7,681 nucleotides of DNA from JAXHUK01 sp034189725. GTDB lineage: Bacteria; Chloroflexota; Dehalococcoidia; SZUA-161. Each line of letters begins with the position of its first letter. The stretch's first letter is position 1. The DNA lies in the NCBI GenBank assembly GCA_034189725.1, contig JAXHUK010000125.1, positions 1 to 7,681 of the forward strand, read 5' to 3'. Below the pieces are notes generated by a model. The model ran no database searches and was not told the DNA's origin. It worked only from the letters and a program-made list of their open reading frames with translations. Positions 1-5,690 of this stretch are shown piece after piece. Position numbers and translations under genes: made by a program.

Positions 1-1011
1 GCGCAATCTCTGGGAGCCTGCCTCCGGAGCCAAGGATATGGTTTGGGTCCCGCTTTCCACAAGACCTTGTACAACCACCTCGGATAAGGGTCGAATTCGC
101 AGTGAGCTGACCGAGATCTCGGCACCCATCTGGCGCATCCTGGTGACAAGCTCATCTATCTCAGGATGGTCAGAGACGGCAGCCGCGAGAAGCCCTATTC
201 TGTTGACATAAAGCAGGCTGTGCCTGGCTTGATCCAGCAAGCTATCCAGGTTGCGGTAGCGAAATGGCCGAAATGAAAATCCGGCGAGGCAGAAACGGCA
301 GCCCCACCCGCAACCGCGGGCGATCTCGATAAGGCACATATCGCTGAACTCGGTATTCGGAGTGAGGATTACCGAGGTGGTGGCGGCTACTGAATCGAGG
401 TCAGCCAGCCATTGCCGTCTAATGGGGTTGCCATTGTAGAGAGCGGGCACATAGACTCCAGGCAGCATTGCCAGTTCTCTGAGTATCACCTCCTTTTTTT
501 CAGCCAGGCATTCGGTCAAGACCTCGATCAGGCTGGGAAGGATTGCCTCTCCCTCGCCAATGGCGAGACAGTCGAAGAACGGCGAAAGGGGCAGGGGATT
601 GGCGGTGATACATGGGCCACCGGCAATGACTAAAGGATGGTTTTCATCACGGTCGGCGGCGAACAGAGGAATACCACTGGCTTTGAGGACTTGAACTATG
701 TTGAAGTAATCCAGTTCGTAGGAGACGGAGAAGGCGAGTACATCGAAGTCGGCAAGTGGGCGCTGGGATTCCAGGCTGATGGGCTCTTCAGTTTTGGCTC
801 TTCCAGATTCCCAGAAAACACGTTCACAGACAATGGTGTTGTAGCTGTTGAAGAGGCCATAGATAGTCTGAAAGCCGAGGCTGGACATTCCCAGGTAGTA
901 GGAATTGGGGTAGATCAGGGCAATGTGGGTCCTGCCGCCCCAGTCTTTGTAGATAGTGCCCTGTTCCGTCTCGAGCTTTTGCCGCGCCTCTTTGGTCGCT
1001 TTCCATGTCAT
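1..1011 (-). CDS. B12-binding-like radical SAM protein, N-terminal 337 residues (partial, 3' end outside window)
   Basis: Reading back from an ATG at 1011, the frame is open for 337 codons to the left edge, so the C-terminus is missing. Residues about 28-150 look like a Rossmann-type B12-binding domain: a start like HIALIYPNSYYLGMSSLGFQ, then SLESQRPLADFDVLAFSVSYEL, then PLVIAGGP and IGEGE. I do not see the DxHxxG cobalamin-ligand motif, so any B12 binding would be base-on or lost. The radical SAM 4Fe-4S motif is complete: C234-x3-C238-x2-C241 inside ARGCGWGCRFCLAG. SLAPEAGSQRLR (about 326-337) matches the later SAM-binding strand of this class. The layout resembles the large B12-binding radical SAM family often named TIGR03960; the reaction is unknown. 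It starts 15 bases after nrdJ stops, has no clear Shine-Dalgarno, and is probably translated by coupling in the nrdR-nrdJ operon. The family call is firm, the function is not. Confidence 0.85.
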   Translation of the reverse strand, partial: MTWKATKEARQKLETEQGTIYKDWGGRTHIALIYPNSYYLGMSSLGFQTIYGLFNSYNTIVCERVFWESGRAKTEEPISLESQRPLADFDVLAFSVSYELDYFNIVQVLKASGIPLFAADRDENHPLVIAGGPCITANPLPLSPFFDCLAIGEGEAILPSLIEVLTECLAEKKEVILRELAMLPGVYVPALYNGNPIRRQWLADLDSVAATTSVILTPNTEFSDMCLIEIARGCGWGCRFCLAGFSFRPFRYRNLDSLLDQARHSLLYVNRIGLLAAAVSDHPEIDELVTRMRQMGAEISVSSLRIRPLSEVVVQGLVESGTQTISLAPEAGSQRLR

Positions 1012-1026
1012 GAACCATTCACATTG

Positions 1027-3687
1027 CTAGCACTTTGTATAGCCGCAAGCGGGGCAGAGGAGGCAGCCTTCCTGGAAAATGAGCAGGCCGCCGCAGTCGG
1101 GGCATTGTCCCAATAAGCTGATCCCATCACCAGTCTTGGTATGTTGCCTGGGTTTAACGTCTGACTTGTCTTCATATACATGGAGACCGATATCGCCGTT
1201 GCTCTTGTGCCGTTCCAGCACCCCGGCGATGGCATCGGGGCAGGAAAGGATAGCGTGGCCCCTGTCCCACGAAATCTGGGGGCAGCGGATTCCTTTCAGG
1301 TGTTTGATGATCGATTCCACTTCCACTCCCGACCGTAACGCCAGGGAGATCAGCCTGGTGATGGCCTCGAGCTGCGCTGAGGCACAGCCGCCAGCCTTAC
1401 CCAGGGCACAGAATACCTCGCATAATGCATGTTCATCATCGAAATTCACTGTGATATAGAGGTTACCGCAGCCTGTGGCAACCTTCTCTGTGATTCCTGT
1501 TGTTACAGTTGGCCGGTCTTTTGGGACCAGTTTGGTCTCTTCAACCGTTTCCTCCCTGCTAATGCTCAGGACCTGTCCCTCTCGGCTTCCATCTCTGTAG
1601 ATAGTGATACCCTTGCAGCCTTCTCTATAGGCAAGCATATAGACATGCGCCACGTCCTCTCGTGTTGCATCATGGGGGAAATTGACTGTTTTGGATACAG
1701 CGTTATCGGTATACTTCTGAAAAGCTGCCTGCATTCTGACATGCCACTCCGGGCTGATGTCATGGGATGTGACGAATACCTGTTTAATTCTCTCGGGAAC
1801 GCCCTCTATATCCCGCAGGTTGCCTTTCTTGGCCAGTTCCTGGGTGAGACTTTCAGAGTAGAATCCTTCTTTTTTCGCTACCTCCTCAAAGAGGGGATTT
1901 ATCTCTACCAGGTGAGTGCCCTCCAGAATCGTGCGCGTGTAGCTCAGGGCGAAGAGAGGCTCGATGCCGCTGGAGCAACCGGCGATTATACTCAATGTGC
2001 CCGTAGGGGCAATAGTAGTTCTGGTGGCATTTCTCACCCGTGGTGCATCGGGCATGTCATAAGTACTACCTTCTAAAGCGGGAAACACTCCTCTCTCAGT
2101 GGCTAAGCTCTGGGACTCCGCTGTTGACTCATCGCTTATGAACTTCATCAAAGCCTCAGCAGTATCAAGCGCCTCCTGTGAATTGTAGGGTATTCCCAAC
2201 TGGATGAGGATGTCGGCGAATCCCATCACTCCAAGGCCGATCTTCCGTGTTTTCCTGGTCATGTCGTGTATCTCAGGCAGAGGGAATTTGTTGACATCGA
2301 TGACATTGTCCAGGAATCTTACGGCCATTCTCACTAGTTTGGCTAACTTGACATAATCTATCTCGGTCTTGCCGTTATTGTTACAGACCATCCTGGACAG
2401 GTTGATGGACCCCAGGTTGCACGACTCGTAGGGGAGAAGGGGCTGCTCGCCGCAGGGATTGGTACTCTCCACACTCCCCAGCTTTGGAGTGGGATTATCC
2501 CTGTTTACACGATCGAGGAATACAATTCCCGGGTCCCCGTTTCGCCAGGCGTTGTCCACGAGGCGGTCGAAGACGTCTTTGGCATTGAGCTTACCCACCA
2601 CTTTCTTTGTATGAGGATTGACCAGTTCGTAGTCTCTGCCATCCTCGACCGCCTTCATAAAGTCCTCAGTCACAGCCACCGAGATGTTGAAATTGGTGAG
2701 GGATGTATTGTCCTCCTTGGATGTGATGAACTTCAATATATCAGGGTGGTCGACGTTGAGGATTGCCATGTTCGCTCCTCTCCGTTTACCCCCTTGCTTG
2801 ATGACGTCGGTGGCGGCGTCGAATGCTCGCATGAATGATACCGGGCCGCTGGCTACCCCTCCCGTGGAGCCGACTGCATCTCCTTCAGGACGCAACCGTG
2901 AGAATGAGAAACCAGTACCGCCACCGCTTTTGTGGATAAGGGCAGTGTACTTCACCGAATCGAAAATGGACTCCATAGAGTCCTCGATGGGCAAGACAAA
3001 GCAGGCAGAAAGCTGCCCCAACTCACGTCCGGCGTTCATCAGGGTTGGGGAGTTGGGTAAGAACTCAAGATTAGCCATTGCCTGATAGAATTCCTCTTCC
3101 CTCTCTTTAGTGTCATCTGTAGGATCGTAGAGCAGATCGGCCAGGGCGACGTGGTGAGCGACTCGCCGAAGCAGGTCTTCAACGCTCTCGCTCAAACGAC
3201 CTTTGTTATCCTTCATGAGATATCTCCGTTCCAGAACCGCTCTGGCATTCGGAGACACTTTGACCTCGGCATGCTCTGCCTTGTGACGTTTCGCTCTGGT
3301 TTCGGGAGCTTTCACGGGGGCTTGTTCCTCTTTTTCGGTAGCGGGCATAAATGCTTCGGGTCCTTTCTCGTTGAGGATACTTTTTGCAATGGATTTGATT
3401 TCTGTATCAGGGACGGGTCGTATTATTTCGGGGGCGAGGTCTTCCATACCAGGCAGGGAGGGTACACGATACAGGCGTTCAATAACCTGATCGGCGAGCT
3501 CCTCGATCATATCCCTATCCGAAATACCCATGGATTCGGCCGAGGCAAATACGGCCCGGGCTACCCTGTTGCGCAGTGCTCGCTCTGCTTTGCTGGTTTT
3601 GCCATTGTTACTGCTGTTCATAGCTCTCACGTTATCGTTGATATCACGCTGACTGATACCTATCGATTTTTTTTGGGGTTTGAACAT
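1027..3687 (-). CDS. nrdJ: Adenosylcobalamin-dependent (class II) ribonucleoside-diphosphate reductase
   Basis: This enzyme reduces ribonucleotides to deoxyribonucleotides in the cytoplasm, using adenosylcobalamin to make the active-site thiyl radical, so it needs neither oxygen nor a small subunit. The 886 residues show the whole catalytic set: LPNSPTLMNAG (210-220), C229 in LSACF, N410-C412-E414 in STNPCGEQPL, and C423 in ESCNLGSINL. C412 is the expected radical cysteine and C229/C423 the redox pair; the 11-residue gap from C412 to C423 agrees with known class II enzymes. IAPTGTLSIIAG (569-580) is the phosphate-binding stretch. A TSCPD domain covers about 735-825. The C-terminus is a zinc ribbon (C862-x2-C865, C878-x2-C881) and the last residue is C886, fitting the shuttle cysteines reduced by thioredoxin. 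Residues 1-150 are helical plus a charged linker, with no convincing ATP-cone. No intein is seen. The start is uncertain: 3687 overlaps nrdR by 44 bases, whereas ATG 3621 (residue 23) lies just after the nrdR stop. Neither has a strong Shine-Dalgarno. Confidence 0.97.
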   Translation of the reverse strand: MFKPQKKSIGISQRDINDNVRAMNSSNNGKTSKAERALRNRVARAVFASAESMGISDRDMIEELADQVIERLYRVPSLPGMEDLAPEIIRPVPDTEIKSIAKSILNEKGPEAFMPATEKEEQAPVKAPETRAKRHKAEHAEVKVSPNARAVLERRYLMKDNKGRLSESVEDLLRRVAHHVALADLLYDPTDDTKEREEEFYQAMANLEFLPNSPTLMNAGRELGQLSACFVLPIEDSMESIFDSVKYTALIHKSGGGTGFSFSRLRPEGDAVGSTGGVASGPVSFMRAFDAATDVIKQGGKRRGANMAILNVDHPDILKFITSKEDNTSLTNFNISVAVTEDFMKAVEDGRDYELVNPHTKKVVGKLNAKDVFDRLVDNAWRNGDPGIVFLDRVNRDNPTPKLGSVESTNPCGEQPLLPYESCNLGSINLSRMVCNNNGKTEIDYVKLAKLVRMAVRFLDNVIDVNKFPLPEIHDMTRKTRKIGLGVMGFADILIQLGIPYNSQEALDTAEALMKFISDESTAESQSLATERGVFPALEGSTYDMPDAPRVRNATRTTIAPTGTLSIIAGCSSGIEPLFALSYTRTILEGTHLVEINPLFEEVAKKEGFYSESLTQELAKKGNLRDIEGVPERIKQVFVTSHDISPEWHVRMQAAFQKYTDNAVSKTVNFPHDATREDVAHVYMLAYREGCKGITIYRDGSREGQVLSISREETVEETKLVPKDRPTVTTGITEKVATGCGNLYITVNFDDEHALCEVFCALGKAGGCASAQLEAITRLISLALRSGVEVESIIKHLKGIRCPQISWDRGHAILSCPDAIAGVLERHKSNGDIGLHVYEDKSDVKPRQHTKTGDGISLLGQCPDCGGLLIFQEGCLLCPACGYTKC

Positions 3688-4195
3688 TTTTTCTGCTCAG
3701 GGAGTTGAACTCCTCATTCGGGATGAGAGGTAGCTGGCTGGCAAGAGGCCGTCCTGCTACCAGGGTGTCCACCTCATGCTTGAGGCTGGTTATATCGGCG
3801 AAATCACGGTAGACGCTGGCGAAGCGAATATAGGCGATATGGTCCAGCTTCTTGAGTCTGTCCATCACGAGCTCTCCCACGGCTGAGCTTGTGATCTCTA
3901 TCCTGCCCAATCGGTGCAACTCGGATTCAATATCGTCCACCAGCTTTTCCACAGTCCCGGTAGGGAGGGGACGCTTCTCACACGCTCTGCTAATGCCGAT
4001 TGCCAGCTTCTCGCGTTTGAACTCCTCACGTCGATGGTCCTTCTTGATGATAGTAAGGGTGGCAGTTTGTATCTTCTCGTACGTTGTGAACTTCGAGCCA
4101 CAGCCAAGGCACTGGCGACGGCGGCGAACTATATCATCGACGTCTCGTGAGTCAGTTACTTTGGAATCGGTATAACCGCAGTGGGGACACCTCAT
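3644..4195 (-). CDS. nrdR: Transcriptional repressor NrdR (zinc ribbon plus ATP-cone)
   Basis: NrdR represses ribonucleotide reductase genes; its ATP-cone senses ATP/dATP and its zinc ribbon binds DNA at NrdR boxes. The 183 residues open with MRCPHCGYTDSKV; the zinc cysteines are C3-x2-C6 and C29-x2-C32 (QCLGCGSKFTTYE), preceded by the basic run RRRR at 24-27. The ATP-cone spans about 46-136: TLTIIKKDHRREEFKREKL, ACEKRPLP, and AYIRFASVYRDFADI. The start at 4195 is preferred because GAGGT sits 6 bases upstream and homologues begin with MxCPxC; the frame stays open to a TTG at 4288, but that lies upstream of the promoter. The protein is about 30 residues longer than the common 150-residue form, and the extra tail (about 140-183) overlaps the upstream reading of nrdJ. 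It is the first gene of the nrdR-nrdJ operon and is expected to be autoregulated through the two boxes in its own promoter. Confidence 0.96.
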   Translation of the reverse strand: MRCPHCGYTDSKVTDSRDVDDIVRRRRQCLGCGSKFTTYEKIQTATLTIIKKDHRREEFKREKLAIGISRACEKRPLPTGTVEKLVDDIESELHRLGRIEITSSAVGELVMDRLKKLDHIAYIRFASVYRDFADITSLKHEVDTLVAGRPLASQLPLIPNEEFNSLSRKNVQTPKKIDRYQSA

Positions 4196-4201
4196 CAGGC
4201 T

Positions 4202-4206
4202 ACCTC
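4202..4206 (-). promoter_or_regulatory. Shine-Dalgarno of nrdR
   Basis: GAGGT on the minus strand, 6 bases before the ATG at 4195. It supports that ATG over the in-frame TTG at 4288. Confidence 0.7.
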
Positions 4207-4210
4207 GGCC

Positions 4211-4226
4211 AATCAATATATTGTGT
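4211..4226 (-). promoter_or_regulatory. NrdR box, promoter-proximal
   Basis: On the minus strand this reads ACACAATATATTGATT. It matches 14 of 16 positions of the NrdR-box consensus as I recall it (acaCwAtATaTwGtgt), including the whole central core. It lies just downstream of the expected transcription start, between the -10 and the nrdR Shine-Dalgarno, where a bound repressor would block initiation. Its partner box starts exactly 31 bp away, matching the three-helical-turn spacing known for NrdR box pairs. Confidence 0.88.
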
Positions 4227-4235
4227 TGGAAGCAT

Positions 4236-4264
4236 ACAATAGCACAATATATAGAACTTGTCAA
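4236..4264 (-). promoter_or_regulatory. Sigma-70-type promoter of the nrdR-nrdJ operon
   Basis: On the minus strand, TTGACA (4264-4259, a perfect -35) is followed after 17 bp by TATTGT (4241-4236, 4 of 6 matches to TATAAT). Transcription would begin near 4229, giving a leader of about 34 bases before the nrdR ATG. The weak -10 and perfect -35 and spacing fit a regulated promoter. The distal NrdR box fills the spacer, which strengthens the call. The start point is inferred. Confidence 0.8.
4242..4257 (-). promoter_or_regulatory. NrdR box, promoter-distal (inside the -35/-10 spacer)
   Basis: On the minus strand this reads GTTCTATATATTGTGC. The ten central positions (CwAtATaTwG read on the plus strand) all match the consensus; the outer flanks match less well, 12 of 16 overall. 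It sits wholly between the -35 and -10 hexamers, so a repressor here would occlude RNA polymerase directly. Confidence 0.82.
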
Positions 4265-4380
4265 GGTTTTTTGAGGGGGATTATTCAAACTTCTCTGGTG
4301 TTTCGATCCTATGAAGGGTAGTGGACTGTCCTGGTTTCGTTCTGAGGCGAAGGCGAAGACTCTCTACGTGGCTATTCAAG

Positions 4381-4440
4381 GAGATTCTTCGGTCGCGGAG
4401 TTTACACTGAGCGAAGCCGAAGTGCTCCCTCGGAATGACA
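4381..4440. repeat. Repeat-like palindromic element (REP/MITE-like), unconfirmed
   Basis: The stretch opens with GAGATTCTTCGGTCGC and closes with CTCGGAATGACA, a style of dispersed intergenic repeat seen in many environmental bacterial genomes. Between them, CACTGAGCGAAGCCGAAGTG resembles a second common repeat. Several arms are self-complementary: GGAG 4397-4400 with CTCC 4425-4428; CACT 4405-4408 with AGTG 4421-4424; CTTCGG 4387-4392 with CCGAAG 4417-4422. Only one copy is in the window, so repetition in the genome is inference. Confidence 0.45.
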
Positions 4441-4480
4441 TTGCAGGTCAGTTGTGGGCCCTCTGGACCACGAGGGTTTT

Positions 4481-4507
4481 CCCCTAATGCTCAAGGCATC
4501 ATTGGGG
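4481..4507. repeat. Small inverted repeat downstream of secF
   Basis: CCCC-t-AATG and CATT-GGGG arms (4481-4489 and 4500-4507) enclose a 10-base loop in which GC and GC can also pair. It lies 26 bases past the secF stop, where a 3'-end stem-loop could protect or end the mRNA. In the minus direction the base run that follows is AAAACCC, not T, so it is not a standard intrinsic terminator. Confidence 0.35.
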
Positions 4508-4532
4508 AGTACGAACGCATTCCGGTCAGCTC

Positions 4533-5690
4533 CTACTGCTGCTGGCGGCGAGGTAGCGGTAGCCAACTGAACAGCCGCCCCAACTCCCCCTGTTCCCATG
4601 ATACAAGCACCTGGCTGGCGATAAACAGGGAGCTATAGGTACCGACGATGACACCGATGGTCAGCGCGAGGACGAAGTTGCTGATAGTTGTCCCGCCGAA
4701 GAAGAGGAGCGCGAGGAGAACGAATAGCGTGGTTAAACTGGTATTGAGTGACCTCCCCAGAGTTTCAGTGAGACTCATATTGACGATTGTTGAGAATGGG
4801 GCACTGTGGTCTCGTGTTCTGTTTTCCCGTACACGGTCGAATATAACGATAGTGTTGTTCACACTGTAGCCAATGACTGTCAGTATAGCAATGATGAACA
4901 TGGAGTTGACTTCTATGCGGAATATGGAGAATATTCCCAGCACTATCAGCGCGTCATGTACCAGAGCCACTATAGCGACTACTCCATAGCTGATAGGGCG
5001 GGTTAGTTTGCGGAAGGCCCACGTAATATAGATAAGGATTCCTGCTGCAGCAAGAATTACCGCATATAGCGTGTAGTTGACACGTTCAGTGGCTACGTCA
5101 GGAGAAATTGAATAGACATCCAGAGAATCAAATGCACCAAACTCTAATTCCAGAGCTTGCTTGATCTGCCTTTCTTCATCTGAGAATAATGTCCCTGTTT
5201 TAATCAGATATGAATCAATTGTTGTTTGTACCGGGTTGAGCCCCGGGTATCCAAGGTTCCCCAGTTCGTCGCTTAACCTGTCCTTATCTATCGATTCTCC
5301 GAATAGTAAAGCTAGCGTCCCGTTACCCGCTGAGCCCGTGGTATTTCCAGACGCGCTGAATCTGGCTATTCTGATTGTTGTTGTGTCGAACACGGCCTGA
5401 AGATCCTCAGCCAACTGTTCTCTCTGCTTGGTATCTAGTCCCAGGTCAGGTATCAGGAAGGTATCCTTGGGACTATGCTGGATAATGGCCTCAGGATGAT
5501 CTAGGGCAGCGAACTTCTCTCGCAACTCTTGCTGGCCTACCGGCTCCTCGAAGACGATTGTCATGGTAGAACCACTGCTGAACTCGATGCCCAGATTAAG
5601 TCCGGATACAACAAGGGAGATTATGCCGATTATAATCACCAGCGTTGATGCCAGGAAGAACCATTTTTTTCTACTTACAAAGTCAAACAA
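4533..5690 (-). CDS. secF: Protein translocase subunit SecF
   Basis: SecF works with SecD in the cytoplasmic membrane, using the proton gradient to pull proteins through SecYEG. The 385 residues have a first membrane segment at about 10-30, then GLNLGIEFSSGSTM (30-43), a variant of the usual GxDFxGG motif. An extracytoplasmic domain reaches about residue 200, then come ISPDVATE (195-202) and five membrane segments between about 205 and 365. GYSVNNTIVIFDRVREN (274-290) and SLTETLGRSLNTSLTTLF (306-323) are the SecF signatures. The usual GYSxND motif has Asn279 where I expect Asp; the later conserved Arg (R313) is kept. The protein is somewhat longer than enterobacterial SecF. The start codon is TTG at 5690, directly after the secD stop and in the same frame; TAAGGAG lies 9 bases upstream and the next in-frame ATG (residue 43) would remove the first membrane segment. 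Confidence 0.96.
   Translation of the reverse strand: MFDFVSRKKWFFLASTLVIIIGIISLVVSGLNLGIEFSSGSTMTIVFEEPVGQQELREKFAALDHPEAIIQHSPKDTFLIPDLGLDTKQREQLAEDLQAVFDTTTIRIARFSASGNTTGSAGNGTLALLFGESIDKDRLSDELGNLGYPGLNPVQTTIDSYLIKTGTLFSDEERQIKQALELEFGAFDSLDVYSISPDVATERVNYTLYAVILAAAGILIYITWAFRKLTRPISYGVVAIVALVHDALIVLGIFSIFRIEVNSMFIIAILTVIGYSVNNTIVIFDRVRENRTRDHSAPFSTIVNMSLTETLGRSLNTSLTTLFVLLALLFFGGTTISNFVLALTIGVIVGTYSSLFIASQVLVSWEQGELGRLFSWLPLPRRQQQ

Larger units (their letters stand above)
4265..4532. other. Intergenic stretch between secF and the nrdR promoter; no gene seen
   Basis: I find no credible protein or RNA gene here. The short frames that cross it have no family features. It carries a repeat-like element (4381-4440) and two small inverted repeats (4459-4476 and 4481-4507). 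No hairpin followed by a T-tract in the minus direction is visible, so the end of the secF transcript is not defined by an obvious intrinsic terminator; some read-through into nrdR is possible. Confidence 0.6.

Noticed and set aside
824..1018. ATG at 1018 as a start for a short protein after nrdJ
   Set aside because: It is out of frame with the radical SAM gene and its product shows no family features, whereas the frame from 1011 carries the full set of motifs.
637..1116. Long plus-strand open frame opposite the radical SAM gene and the end of nrdJ
   Set aside because: It has no recognisable motif and lies wholly opposite well-supported coding sequence with radical SAM and NrdJ signatures.
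1429..2076. Plus-strand frame of 215 codons opposite nrdJ
   Set aside because: Mirror of a conserved coding region, with no family features and no ribosome-binding site context.
2380..2480. Intein at the NPCGEQ active-site region of nrdJ, a common intein site in reductases
   Set aside because: The protein runs directly through STNPCGEQPLLPYESCNL with normal spacing and no insertion.
3151..3708. Plus-strand frame of 185 codons opposite the start of nrdJ and the end of nrdR
   Set aside because: Composition and position are those of an antisense shadow; no domain is recognisable.
4196..4288. Extended nrdR start at TTG 4288, adding 31 residues
   Set aside because: It would begin upstream of the -35 and NrdR boxes, and the family starts at MxCPxC; ATG 4195 has its own GAGGT.
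4459..4480. CCCTC/GAGGG hairpin followed by TTTT as a terminator
   Set aside because: The T run follows only on the plus strand, where no gene needs ending; in the minus direction the run precedes the hairpin, and four T are weak.
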